From Liopterus haemorrhoidalis (Eukaryota; Arthropoda; Insecta; Coleoptera; Dytiscidae): a stretch of DNA of 64,000 nt. Below the pieces are notes generated by a model. That model searched no databases. It saw only the letters and a list, made by a program, of their open reading frames with translations, and had not been told where the DNA came from. Positions 1-10,498 of this stretch are shown in pieces. The stretch spans positions 7,814,501 to 7,878,500 of the forward strand of contig OZ020618.1 of assembly GCA_963971575.1 (NCBI GenBank). Direction: 5' to 3'. The stretch's first letter is position 1, and each line of letters opens with the position of its first letter. The translations under genes and the position numbers were made by a program.

Positions 1-505
1 TCCAAGATGAACCGAAACCCACAAAAGTTGTTCGTTCATGAAGCACTTCCAAGAAGATGATTGTTTCTTCGGTTGTACTGGACATGTCGCAACCATTCCT
101 TCAGAGGATCGCAGAACAGTTTATGCTGAATTGTATACAACACTTTGTTTGCTAGAAGTCATCGACAAAATCTGGAAAAACAACCAAAAACGTCGAATCA
201 ATTTTCATCATGACAATGCAGGCTCCCACACAGCACGTCAAACAATTATTTGAAGGAGAAAAATATCGAATTATTGTCTCAGTGCCCGTATTTACCTGAT
301 TTATCCCCTAACGATTTTTTTTTTTGTTCCCCAATGTCAAACAAAAATGCGTGGACAGCGATTTTCATCTCAAGAAGCTGTTGAAGCCTTCGAAAACCAT
401 GTTTTTGAGATACCAACTTCAGAGTGGAAAAAATGTTTCGCGAATTGGTTTGAACGCATGCAAAAGTGTATAAATCTTAAAGGCGAATATTTTGAAAAGC
501 AATAA
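1..505 (+). pseudogene. Decayed mariner (DD34D) transposase, C-terminal part
   Basis: The second half of a Tc1/mariner DDE transposase, cut off by the window edge and spread over three frames. A DEPKPTKVV block ends at a TGA (39-41). The frame then shifts to a stretch with GHVATIP and HHDNAGSHTA (38-253), whose D is the second catalytic aspartate, and stops at TGA 251-253. A third frame carries PYLPDLSPND, whose last D is the third catalytic residue, and runs to a TAA near 505. Joining the frames by eye gives 34 residues between the last two aspartates, the canonical mariner spacing. Two stops and at least two frameshifts make it inactive. The 5' half lies outside the window and no 3' TIR was recognised. 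Confidence 0.88.
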
Positions 506-1120
506 AACAGTTTAAAAAAAAATCTTTCTTAGTTTTTGTAAAAACTTAAAAGGTAGTCGTAGTTCACACCAAATCAATATTTAGATTGGTGATTCACAGT
601 TTATAATATTTATATAAATTGTAAATAATAATATAATAAATATAAATAAAATAATAATGGTAGATGTGGAATGAATAAAATGATAATAATCTATACTGAA
701 TAATGGATAGTTAGAAATAGTAAATTACTATTGTCATTATCGTTTAAAAGACCATTAATTAAATCACCACTAACTATTAATTATATAAATTACATCCATC
801 TCAATGTCCATTTAAATATGTATATCATGTTATTGGTAAATAAAATTACATATAGAGAAATTGGAAATTGGTAAATGACATCAATAACTTCAATTTGGAC
901 AAGCACAAAGTGAATATAATTTCATCTACTATAAGTATTTAATTGTTGTTTTGTAATTAAACAATAATTATATTGATTTACATGATACCTAGAAAAACTG
1001 CGAAACTCTGCTGATGGTGCAGTAATTAATAAAATTTCTTTGATGTTGCGAATTACCGACATTTACAATTACTTATTGGCTGAATAAATTTTTTATTTCT
1101 TCTGAAACAAATAATCTGGG
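506..1120. other. AT-rich spacer, no gene seen
   Basis: Very AT-rich DNA after the mariner remnant. I see no coding stretch, terminal repeats or tandem array. It may hold the old 3' UTR/TIR of the mariner, but no end could be placed. Confidence 0.5.
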
Positions 1121-1124
1121 GTGC

Positions 1125-1300
1125 GTTCGGCATAAGCTAATAATCTACACATTCTGCATAATTTACACAAACGTTCGGCATAAGGTTTCTGTGTGCTCCG
1201 TGCCGCACGATGATCGTTCGGCAAAAATCGTGCAGTGCAGTTTGTGTTGCACAATCGTCACAAGTTCAGATCGTGCGGCAATCTGTGCAATAGTGTTTTT
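1125..1300. repeat. CpG-richer block with short inverted repeats
   Basis: An island of CpG in AT-rich surroundings. GTTCGGCATAAG occurs twice (about 1126-1138 and 1172-1185) and GCCGCACGAT near 1203 has an inverted partner ATCGTGCGGC near 1267. It looks like the end of a non-autonomous DNA element; no partner end or target duplication was found. Confidence 0.35.
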
Positions 1301-1365
1301 CGTGGTAAAAATATAAGTTATTATTTTTACAAAACAATATAAGTGAAAACTATCAAGATATCATT

Positions 1366-1549
<184 letters not shown>

Positions 1550-1556
1550 ATTTATA

Positions 1557-2068
1557 CAGTAGGTGGCCAAATTATTAGGGACAGTACACCTTCCCTGCAA
1601 TTTTCAAGTTTAAATGCATTTTGTGAGAAATTAAATTGTTTTTAAATTATTTTTCTTCTATATTCTTGTTGCTGGTATCATTATTATTTTAAAAAGCGGG
1701 GGGTCGCCAAAGAAATCATCACCACCAAGCGGCAATTAATAGAAACCCTTATCAGAGAGTGGCATCACAACCCCAATCTCCGAAACAACGCAAAACTCTG
1801 CATAGAAAGCATGCCCAAACGCCTGGAAGCCGCAATGCAGCAAAGGGTGACATTACAAAATATTAATATTTTACTTAATTTGTTAAATTAACACTTTTTA
1901 TACAAAAATAAATGGTTATAAATAAGCAATTATGTTGTTTTATATTCTAAATAAAGCACTCTAATGAATAAAAATAAATACGAGACCCAAAGCCACTTAT
2001 TTCCTCACTAAATTCGTTTGAAAACTACAGAAAATCTGCACTGTCCCTAATAATTTGGCCACCCACTG
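1557..2068 (+). mobile_element. Deleted Tc1-like transposon with TIRs and TA target site
   Basis: The ends are inverted repeats of about 29 bp starting CAGTAGGTGGCCAAATTATT on the left and CAGTGGGTGGCCAAATTATT on the right (read inward), one mismatch apart, flanked by TA (1555-1556 and 2069-2070). Inside, 1691-1890 encodes the last part of a Tc1-type transposase: about 50 residues including LIREWHHNP and SMPKRLEAAMQ, motifs near the C-terminus of Tc1 proteins. The helix-turn-helix region and both upstream catalytic aspartates are missing, so this is an internal-deletion derivative that could move only in trans. Confidence 0.88.
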
Positions 2069-2517
2069 TATATTTGACCATTCGAACAGGATACAAATCC
2101 CAATTATAAGTACCATTACAATTTATTATATAACATTTACAAAAGTAACAATAACATACAAACTACACATAACAACCAGTAATAAATTCAGCAGTTCAAT
2201 AAAATCGTGTTTATTGCCTTTTTAAATTGTTGTAAATTAAGGTGAAAAATATCAATTTCGCTAAAGGAATTGTAAGTAGACATAATTCTGTAGATAGGGG
2301 AGTTGCTGTTGCTTTATGCAATAGTTGCTGTTGCACCTGGGAAGGCGAAAGAGCATGTTGATAGATCGTGTATGGGATCCTGGTACGCGGATGTTGAAAT
2401 ACTCAATGAATAGGTTTGATTATACATAATTATTAAAAACTTTATATAAGAACATCTTATCTAACAGAGCTCGTCCACTTTCAGGCGATAACATGTTGAA
2501 GTAAGCAAGTCTATCTA

Positions 2518-3261
2518 CGAGGGATGTTTCCTAAATCCCGGGAATTGTGCTATAATTAAATTACGCAGAACTTATAAGCAATGATATTGGTGCCAGACAA
2601 GTCTTGACATGTTTATGCAACTATCTAGTGCAATATTCTTCAGTCTGATATAGGTGTTCGACTGATATAGACGCGTTTTCATAGCACTGTTTTTGTAACC
2701 ATGGAAGACGCAGCAAAATCTCAAAGAATAATTTTCTTTTTATGGAAAGAAGGTGTGAAAACATCAGAAATTATTCAGCGTCTGCAAGGAGTATTTGGTG
2801 AGTCTGCAGAATCCAAAAGTACTGTTTATCGGTGGATCAATCGTTTTAAAACCGGTAGAACATCACTAGAAGACGATCCACGCATTGGGCGCCCAATCAC
2901 GTCGGTAAATGAAATAAACATTACTGCCGTCGAAGACCTACTGAAAGAGGACAGGCGAATGACTATTCGTCAAATTAGTGCGCGTCTAGGGATAGGTACA
3001 CGACAAGTTCATAACATCTTGCATGATTGTTTGGGCGTTAGCAAGGTTTCGCCGCGCTGGGTGCTAAGGCTGTTGGAACCAGAACAGAAACTCAATAGGT
3101 CTGATTCTTTGAGGACGGCTTAAAAAAATTAGTTTATAGTTGGGATAAATGTATTCAGTTAAATGGAGATTATGTTGAAAAACTACATTGTAATATTGAC
3201 GAAAATTAACAAAATAATAAAAATTATAGCTAAATTCCCAGAACTTTGGAAACATCCCTCG
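2518..3261 (+). mobile_element. Internally deleted mariner with intact TIRs
   Basis: Terminal inverted repeats start CGAGGGATGTTTCC on both ends, about 29 bp with few mismatches, flanked by TA (2516-2517 and 3262-3263). The element holds an N-terminal transposase reading frame joined to the extreme C-terminus, so most of the catalytic domain is gone. It sits inside a LINE RT pseudogene, which gives the order of events: LINE first, mariner second. Confidence 0.93.
2701..3123 (+). pseudogene. Mariner transposase N-terminal HTH domains, C-terminally truncated
   Basis: A 140-residue frame from ATG 2701. Residues about 5-60 form the first helix-turn-helix (STVYRWINRFKTGRTSLED), followed by the linker GRPITSVNE and a second HTH (MTIRQISARLGIGTRQVHNI). 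The mariner motif near residues 118-125 reads WVLRLLEP, a variant of WVPHxLT. Normal mariner proteins are about 345 residues; here a deletion near 3100 removes the catalytic region. Just downstream in another frame is the family C-terminus (KKLVYSWDKCIQLNGDY), so the join changed frame. The protein could at most bind its own TIRs without cutting. Confidence 0.85.
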
Positions 3262-3575
3262 TATATAGCATACTGAATCTAGTTTAAATTTACAGAATAA
3301 TATATACAAAAATCTCCTTTGCACAGCTTCCAGAATTTTATTTATGTTTTCTTTCATAAATTGGATTCCATACGATTGATCCATATTCTAATTTACTACG
3401 TACTAGCGCGTTGAAAAGAAGTAAGAGAGGTTCTGGTTTATTGAAGTGTTTACAAGTGTGAAATATAAATCTTATCATTTTGTAACAGTGTTTGATTGTG
3501 CTGTCAATATGATTGTTGAAAAGTAGTTTAGAGTCAAGTGTAACTCCGAGGTCTTTAATTGTGTTCTTATGCTCA

Positions 3576-3927
3576 AGCTTATTTTATGCCTATAGTATTT
3601 GCAAAATAAATAGTACAGACATCATGATCAATAATTCTTTCTCTAAAGGAACTGGTTCTTATCCTTGCGTGCATTTTCTGCAAAAGACTCAGTCATGTTT
3701 GGAACAGTACTCTCTGCATATTCAAATACTTTTGCCAAAATATTTTCTTGTTCTTTATCTGAATTGTTTTGCTCATCAAATAAAATTTGTTTTATATTAC
3801 TTAAAACATATTACACATATAATTCTTTATAAAAAAGAATAGGTTATAATAACGAGAATAACTGCACAGTTTTAACAAAGCGTTCTTCTTTGACTTTCTT
3901 GCACAGTGTACACATTGGTTCCGTGAT
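3576..3927. other. Spacer, nothing recognised
   Basis: AT-rich DNA between the LINE remnant and the Harbinger element. A 109-codon plus-strand frame (3513-3842) overlaps the antisense of the LINE and has no family resemblance; I treat it as chance. Confidence 0.5.
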
Positions 3928-3930
3928 TAA

Positions 3931-4833
3931 TGCCGGGTTTCGACTAATAGATTAAAAGAGCTAGTAACTAGCGCAAGTAACTAGAAACTTCTTACTATCC
4001 CTGTGTAAACAGTTGACAAAGTGACTAGTAGAGTACTAGCTTCTAATAGTTGGGCTAGGATAGCAGCTAGCTCGTCGACGTATTTACTAGCTACAATCTT
4101 TTGTCATAACAAATAGAAAAAAAAACCATATGAGGTAAGTTCTAATTTATTTACATAAATTGCGTAACATTGATTTATTAATTGATGATTCCTGAAATCA
4201 TTTGTGAAATAGCTGCCTATGATACACGAAAAAGGTGTTGTAGACTACGATAAATATTTCCTGTGGCTAGGAAATAAAGCGTTAATTCCAATTTTATACT
4301 TGCTGGAATCGCATCTCTCATTAGTGTATCAGTTCGTTGTATTAATGGACTAACTAAATTTAATAGCCTATTAAAATCATCTGGTGTCATTCTTAAACAC
4401 AGTCTGTACTCTTTTTGATCTTCCACTGCTAATTCACGAAATAGAAGGGCTGATGCGCCATGGTAGCTCTTCTATCAATCCATTGTTTAACCCATTTTCG
4501 TTTAGGCTGTTAATATTCTGTACCGATTTCTTCATTAAGTCATTCAGTTATTTCCTCCACAAGAAATGATGTAATACAAAATACCATTTTTTAATGGCAT
4601 CACGCCGGCGACGATGTATATTCATATTCATTAACTATTTTCTGCAAAAAGATAATTGCACAACAAAATCACAGTGAAGATGTCAAATGTGTTTTGATAC
4701 TTACTATCCAGAAAATAAGATAGTATGCCAATTGTGTACGACACCTTCTATCCCGAAAATAAGATAGTAGAGTAAAGCGCGTAGTACTTGCGCTAGTTAC
4801 TAGCTCTTTCACTCTACCAATGTAAACCCGGCA
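3931..4833 (-). mobile_element. PIF/Harbinger element remnant with TAA target duplication
   Basis: Ends are inverted: TGCCGGGTTTcgac on the left and TGCCGGGTTTacat on the right read inward. A subterminal repeat AGAGCTAGTAACTAGCGCAA is present at both ends. The element is flanked by TAA at 3928-3930 and 4834-4836, the 3-bp TWA-type duplication of this superfamily. At about 903 bp it is far shorter than an autonomous Harbinger and contains only the start of the nuclease gene. Confidence 0.9.
4217..4570 (-). pseudogene. Harbinger (HARBI1-like) nuclease, N-terminal fragment
   Basis: Minus-strand frames read KRKWVKQWIDRRATMAHQ, then after a one-base shift LLFRELAVEDQKEYRLCLRM and PDDFNRLLNLVSPLIQRTDT, ending LYFLATGNIYRSLQHLFRVS. 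This is the conserved N-terminal region of PIF/Harbinger transposases (W-x-R-P/Q-W, L-x-E-L, F-x-x-LL, RFLATG, S-Y-x-L). The DDE part is deleted. The open segment is 4217-4426. The gene lies within the 903-bp TIR element. Confidence 0.85.
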
Positions 4834-4836
4834 TAA

Positions 4837-5535
4837 AAACCTCTGATGCGTTTATAAAACTTACTTTTATTTAAAGAGAAGACGCAGTACAAGATTTGCA
4901 TGTATGAAGTTAATTTCCAAGTGTTTTTCGAAATAAAAAATGGGACAGTTTACGAAATTACAATCTGATTTAAAATTCTTGTTGTACTATTCCGGTTCTC
5001 ACTAATGTGCATTGCTTTATTTGTTCATATTACAGAATTTATATAGGTTTTTAGATTAATCACTGTGGGTTATAGAGTGAGGCAAAAAATAAAATGTTTT
5101 TGGAAAAAACTTGTTAGAATATAGAAACTTTTTAAAATAAAGTTATTTCTTAATCTACGTTTTTTAAGCTTTCTTTTGATACATAAATCTACGATAAATT
5201 TCAAGTAAAAAATAATTAATTTTTTCAACTACACTAAAAATATGAGAACTTCGATAATAAAAATAATCTTGATCAAAATTTCGAAGCGTGCTATTTTAGT
5301 TCACATCAATGTGTATTATATCGATTTTGTCAAATTTTTAAAACAACCCCTCAGGTGATACGATGGTGGGCGAATTTATGCAATAATTTTTTATCAAAAC
5401 TAAAATTTTGTTTGTCTATTTATCAAGAACATGAAATAACAATTTGTGATAAAAGTCATCATTAATAAAAAGTATTTGAAATAATGTTTTTCAAATACAT
5501 TAAATGCCTTTAATATACAAATGCCTCTTGCAATA
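4837..5535. other. AT-rich spacer with a short CTGT-family relic
   Basis: Bases about 4985-5095 resemble the interior of the CTGT family (compare 14325-14425): the CTATTCCGGTTC block, the TTTTTAGATTAA stretch, then GGTTATAGAGTGAGGCAAAA. The remainder is AT-rich with no coding or repeat signal I can name. Confidence 0.5.
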
Positions 5536-5539
5536 CAAG

Positions 5540-6650
5540 AAGTATTTGAAATACTAGGGAAATATTTGAAAGACTAGAATATATTTGAAATACTAGGAAA
5601 TATTTGAAATATTAGGGAAATATTAGGAAATATTTAAAACACTAAGAAAATATTTTAACAACTAGAAAATATTTGAAATGTTTGAGATACTAGGGAAATA
5701 TTTGAAATATTAGAAAATATTATGAAATATTTTAAATACTAGAAAAATATTTTAAAAACTAGAAAATATTTGAAATAATAGGTTAATATTTGAAATACTA
5801 GGGATATATTTGAAAATATTAGGAAATATTAGGAAATATTTAAAATACTATACTCTATCTCCGAAAGACTGATAGTAATAAAATTTATTATTTGTAAAAA
5901 GTTATTGTATTATCACACAGAAGCGGCAAAACAAAAGCGACAAAATATGAATAGTTCGAAACGAAATATTGTTAAAAACAACCGAGTGTGCCACACATAT
6001 TATATGGGAATACGAACTAGGGTTAAACACAATAGACCATAAAAATTTGACCCTTCCTAAAATTTTGAGGAAAAATATGGTCACAAGGGTGTGTTTAATG
6101 ATATGATAAATATGGTCACAGGCGTGCGTTTAATATAATGGTAAATAGTAATATAGAAATACACAAAACCAATTTAAACGTGTTTAAAATGTGCACGCCA
6201 CTGGTAACAGCCTGACAAAATTATTTATTACTATCAGTCTTTCAGAGATAGAGTATAAGAAAATATTTGAAATATGTACTACGGAAATAGTTGAAATAAT
6301 AGGGAAATGTTTGAGATACTAGGGAAATATTTGAAATATTTGGAAATATTATGAAATATTTAAAATACTAGGAAAATATTTAAAAAATTAGAAATATTTG
6401 AAATATGTACTACGGAAATAGTTGAAATAATAGGGAAATGTTTGAGATACTAGGGAAATATTTGAAATATTTGGAAATATTATGAAATATTTAAAATACT
6501 AGGAAAATTTTTAAAAAATTAGAAAATATTTGAAATATGTACTACGGAAATAGTTGAAATAATAGGGAAATGTTTCAGATGCTAGGGAAATATTTGAAAT
6601 ATTAGGAAATATTATGAAATATTTAAAATACTAGGAAAATATTTAAAAAA
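5540..6650. repeat. Degenerate GAAATATTTGAAATACTAGG tandem array
   Basis: About 20-bp units built on GAAATATTTGAAATACTAGG recur through 5540-5850 and 6256-6650. In the right half they form a higher-order repeat of 131-132 bp, three times over, marked by AATATGTACTACGG at 6271, 6402 and 6534. The array is split by a TA-flanked MITE (5853-6253), so it existed before that insertion. It ends in an (AT)n run at 6655-6672. Confidence 0.88.
5853..6253. mobile_element. MITE with about 31-bp TIRs, TA target
   Basis: Inverted ends CTCTATCTCCGAAAGACTGA and CTCTATCTCTGAAAGACTGA, extending to TAGTAATAAA, are flanked by TA on both sides (5851-5852, 6254-6255). The 401-bp interior has no protein fragment. 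The TA target suggests a Tc1/mariner-type mobiliser. It interrupts the tandem array. Confidence 0.9.
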
Positions 6651-6672
6651 ATTACTATATATATATATATAT

Positions 6673-6994
6673 TGTTAGCAATAAAATAATTATTAAACAT
6701 TTATTGCAATATTATAACATAAACAATAAGCCATATCATTTCTAAAATCATATGTTTTCTTATATTTGAATGTATTTGACATAATTGTTTCCTTATCAAA
6801 TAATTGTAAGAATTGTAATCCGCTTATATGTTATGTCATGCTAATTAATGAACTGGTCGCTGCTGGTCAGCTGGTTGGGGCATTCTGTGTTCAGATACCG
6901 ACCGCTCAGGTCACAAGGCTGCTCGTTATACGAAATTAAGATATTTTCAATAAATAGTGTTAAAAGTGATTATTGTTTTATTTTTCTTATAACA
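6673..6994. mobile_element. Solo LTR of an LTR retrotransposon
   Basis: A 322-bp block starting TGTTAGCAATAA and ending CTTATAACA, the TG...CA rule with a 5-bp terminal inversion (TGTTA/TAACA). It contains AATAAA at 6949-6954 about 40 bp before the end, as for a polyadenylation signal. The flanks read ATAT on both sides, a possible 4-bp duplication although the left side is an (AT)n run. No gag-pol or primer-binding site follows, so this fits an LTR left by recombination. The BEL/Pao-like ends are suggestive only. Confidence 0.7.
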
Positions 6995-7021
6995 ATATCT
7001 TATAGTTCCTTATAATATATA

Positions 7022-7394
7022 CCGGGTGAATTATTTACTGTGCAACATGCAGATTTCACATTCAATGTAAAAGAAGTGAGTTATTTCAAAAGCAACATAG
7101 CCATAAAACAAATACTTATACTAGCTGTCAAATTAATTAAATTTATAATGTACACTACGGATATTTGTTCTGTTAATTTTTGTTTGTATGTTAATATAAC
7201 CAAACTAATAAAAATTCATTTATTGTTTCTAATTTACTATTCTTTAGGCGTTTAGAAACTTTATCATGTCAAATGACTTTTATGCCTAATCACCAGTGTT
7301 TGCTTTCATAATTTGCTATGTTGCAAATGAAATAACTCACTTCATATACATTATATGTGAAATATGTATGTTGCTCTTTAAATAATTCACCCGG
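7022..7394. mobile_element. MITE with about 70-bp TIRs, TA target
   Basis: The left arm starts CCGGGTGAATTATTTACTGT and the right arm (inward) CCGGGTGAATTATTTAAAGA. Pairing continues, with mismatches, to GAAGTGAGTTATTTC, about 70 bp. TA flanks at 7020-7021 and 7395-7396. The 71-codon frame inside matches no protein I know. Confidence 0.9.
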
Positions 7395-7588
7395 TATATA
7401 TACATATACCTAGTCTTATCATCAGCAGTTTTTCTGCTAAGATGATTTTAGATTTTTTATAATTCAACATAATTTCTAAAAATGATGATGGTGTGAGACT
7501 TGTGCTGTGTATAATTGTAAATCTATATCTATAATTCTGTATAAATTGTAGTAAATTAATCTCTAACCAAAATTAACCTCTTTTCCAG

Positions 7589-7918
7589 AAACAAAACCAT
7601 CCTCCGCCGAAACAGAGAAAAGTGCGGCAACGCCGGTAACTGACACAGCGTCAGAGCACGATAGAGGCTCACCGACCGACGCTGACGCTCCAAAATCGGG
7701 GGTAGCGTCGAACGTGAACGTTAGTCGTCTCGAGCCCTCCGAGAAGGAAGTATCGACGCAGGACGAACAAGAGGAGCGGGTGGAATTGGAGGTCGCTGCG
7801 ACTAAGATACAAGCAGTGTTCAGAGGGCATCAAGCACGCAAGGAGATGAAGGAAGCCGACCAACAGGACGAACCCACGAGGGAACAGCTAGAAGCAGAGT
7901 TTCCACTTGATGATAAAG
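7589..7918 (+). CDS. Internal exon of an IQ-motif (calmodulin-binding) protein, possibly igloo/neuromodulin-like
   Basis: A 330-nt exon encoding about 110 residues. The acceptor is a pyrimidine tract ending CTCTTTTCCAG at 7588; the donor is AAAG/GTTAGT at 7918/7919. It begins and ends after the first base of a codon, so it is a symmetric phase 1-1 exon. Frame: a Ser/Thr/Ala/Glu-rich, low-complexity first half, an acidic EQEERVELE stretch, then one IQ motif ATKIQAVFRGHQARKEMK (about residues 71-88), then EQLEAEFPLDDK. IQ motifs bind calmodulin or EF-hand light chains. The single IQ in an acidic disordered context recalls GAP-43/neuromodulin and insect igloo proteins, but the name is inferred from memory. 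Its base composition is clearly more GC-rich than its neighbours, as expected of selected coding sequence. Other exons were not found, so flanking introns are long. Confidence 0.8.
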
Positions 7919-8214
7919 GTTAGTGACGTGCTACTTGTGAAAAAGTGTCGACCCTTTTATTGGACTACTGTGCCTCCTAATTTTTTTAAAGGTTTATTGC
8001 GGGTTTGTGAATTAACTTCAACAGTTCTACAATAACTAAAGTCATCCTCTTTCGTAAACGCAACGTTAAAACCAACTACCTACATTACTTGAACTTGAAA
8101 ATTTTATGAATAATCAAGTTTCGTAAATCATTTTACTTTATTTGTACTATTATTCCACTTCTTGTGAATTTTCGGAATTACACCATCATAAAAACTAATC
8201 ATTTATCTTAAAAT

Positions 8215-9420
8215 ACATCAGAACCGACTGTCCGACATTGTTACTCCATTTAATTGCTGAAATTTTTGAGCGAAATTACTCCAACTGAGTTTTTTAACCT
8301 TTTTCAACTATCGGAACCTTGAGCAAAGTGCTAAAATTGTCAAAACATACCATTAGATTGTGAAAATAATAGTGTTCACATAAATTTGATGTCCATGAGA
8401 AATTTTATCAGTACTAGCATTGCGAATCTTGCTAATGAAGTTTTTAAAAACATTACAACTGATTATTTTACAATGTTTATAATATTATCGAGATTACCTA
8501 ACCAAAAAAAAACTACTAATTTTGCTTAAAAAAACCTGAAAACTGAATGTTTGACATTAATACTGTATTTCATTGCTGAAATTTTTAAGCAACATTACTC
8601 CAGCTGAGTTTTTCAACCTTTTTCAACTGTCGGAACCCTGAGTAAAGTGCTAAAATTGTCAAAACATACCATTAGATTGTGAAAATAATAGTTTCCACAT
8701 TAAATTTGATCTCCATGAAAATTTTTATCAGTACTAGCATTACGAATCTTGCTAATGAAGTTTTTTAAAACATTACAACTAATTATTTTACATTGTTTAT
8801 AATATTATTGAGATTCTTGTAAGTTATCAGGATTACATAACCAAAAAAACTACTAATTTTGCTTTAAAAAACCTGAAAACTGAATGTTGGACATTAATAC
8901 TGTATTTCATTGCTGAAATTTTTGAGCGAAATTACTCCAGCTGAGTTTTTCAACCTTTTTCAATTGACGGAACACTCAGCAAAGTACTAAAATTGTCAAG
9001 GTATTCCATTAGATTGTAAAAATAATATTGTTCACATTTAAAATTGATGTCCATGAGAAATTTTATCAGTACTAGCATTACGAATCTTCCTAATGAAGTT
9101 TTTCAAAACATTACAACTGATTATTTTACAATGTTCATAATATTATTCTTGTAAGTTATCAGGATTACATAACCAAAAAAACTGTTAATTTTGCTTTAAA
9201 AAAACTGAAAACTGAATGTTTGACATTAATAGTGTATTTCACTGCTGAAATTTTACGAGTTGAATTACTCAAGCAGAATTTTTCAATCGTTTTCAATTTA
9301 GGAGGACCGGAACAAAAACGGATAGATCCACTACATCTTTTTTTATGTAATCCTGTATCCTTGAAATACGCATGATACCTCAAAATACTTAATCAAAAAT
9401 CGCTAAATGTGGCTTTAAAA
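8215..9420. repeat. Tandem array, about four units of 319-337 bp
   Basis: The marker ATTGCTGAAATTTT recurs at 8253, 8572, 8909 and (as ACTGCTGA) 9241, giving periods of 319, 337 and 332 bp. Units share blocks such as TCAACCTTTTTCAA, GCTAAAATTGTCAAAACATA and CAGTACTAGCATTACGAATC. The fourth unit diverges after about 60 bp. No coding capacity. It lies in the presumed intron just downstream of the IQ exon. Confidence 0.92.
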
Positions 9421-9911
9421 GAGGTTGAAATGTGAAAATCTGGACAAAAACCTGTAAATTCATTTTCTTTGGCAAATAAAATATTTCACAGAATCAACAA
9501 AAAAAAGAACTCTAATGGCTGGTTTCTAAAGAACGAGTCAACCGTTTTAACTCTAGTTATTGCTAACTCAAGTTAAAATCATATGTTTTTGTAACTTGTT
9601 TTGAATCGAGTTAGGTCTAACACGAGTTAAAAAATTTAACTCATTCTATATTTAACTTACTTAACTTACTATAAATTTAAAAAAATCAAATAAAAGTTGT
9701 TACTCTCATGTTTTACAGCAACTTTCTTGAAATAAATTTTTATTTTATTTTCTCTTTTAATATTCGCAAAGAAAAAATGAGAAGAGTAAACTTAAACTGA
9801 TGACCGATTTTTATCAAAAGTTGATCAAATAGTGCATTGATGTCAAAAGTATAAATAAGAAGTTATAAAAATCCGTGTAGCCTAGTTCCCTATACACGTG
9901 TCTGCGGATCG
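9421..9911. other. Spacer with AACTCAAGTTAAAATCAT motif
   Basis: AT-rich. The 18-mer AACTCAAGTTAAAATCAT at 9565 recurs at 35411, and nearby AACTCG/CGAGTT words suggest a worn inverted repeat. No gene seen. Confidence 0.4.
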
Positions 9912-10217
9912 ACAGACAGTCACACTTTTTAATGAATGAATTGTGCTTTTGTTAAATAAAATGATTCAAAGCTTCATTTAATCGATAAAAACTACCTCAT
10001 GCTAAAAATAGTCAAAATGTTATGTAGAGACAATTCGTGGACATCTATAAAAATTCCGAAATGTCAAAATTGGTATAGTTACAATACAGACAAGCGTTTA
10101 AACGGAACTAAATGGAATTTTTATTTTCGTTGTCACAAGCTCACTTTTTAATGATTGAAGTGGGATTTTGATAAATAAAATGATTAAAAGCCTCATTTAA
10201 TCGATAAAGATTACCAG
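9912..10217 (-). repeat. GCGGAACTA-family MITE, two partial copies
   Basis: The interior of the family (a TTAATGAATGAA...TTTTGTTAAATAAAATGATT block) occurs at about 9912-9996 and again at 10085-10217, the second with a TIR-like start TACAGACAAGCGTTTAAACG. Both are reverse to the consensus orientation and lack clean right ends. Confidence 0.65.
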
Positions 10218-10229
10218 TTTTATTATCTG

Positions 10230-10400
10230 TCTCATTTTGTAATACGGAACTAACAGGAAAAGTTCATTTTTTATGTTGTATATTTACAATACATTTATAA
10301 TATTATCATAGTATTCGTTCACACGGATACGCCAAAGTCTGTTTACACCACAACAGTCACCAAAGTAACCAGATCTAGTTTCGTATTACAAATTGAGACA
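10230..10400. repeat. Dispersed repeat, relatives at 46.26 and 47.57-47.73 kb
   Basis: Blocks TATGTTGTATATTTACAATA, ACACGGATACGCCAAAGTC and CACCAAAGTAACCAGATCTA reappear at 46268-46320 (plus) and in reverse at 47570-47730. Unclassified; always next to GCGGAACTA-family copies, so perhaps part of a longer version of that family. Confidence 0.65.
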
Positions 10401-10498
10401 GATTATAATAACGTTTGCAGTCAGTAATTTATATACAGATTGGATTATTTTGGTTACTTTTATAGTGTATTACTGACTTAAAATGTCAATTAAAAATA

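Larger units (their letters stand above)
2195..3575 (-). pseudogene. Non-LTR retrotransposon (Jockey/CR1-like) RT C-terminus, split by a mariner
   Basis: Read on the minus strand from 3575, the block IKDLGVTLDSKLLFNNHI continues to FNALVRSKLEYGSIVWNP and, after a frameshift near 3340, INKILEAVQRRFLYIL. This is the end of the RT/thumb region of Jockey/CR1-type LINE ORF2 proteins. The frame is then broken by the 744-bp mariner at 2518-3261 and resumes below 2515 with LAYFNMLSPESGRALLDK and an NTRS-like tail ending near 2195. The catalytic YADD part is absent. Stops and frameshifts show it was dead for some time. The mariner came later. Confidence 0.8.

Noticed and set aside
9800..9830. Second hammerhead candidate at CTGATGACC
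   Set aside because: A CTGATGA core is present but no GAAA and no stem II follow.
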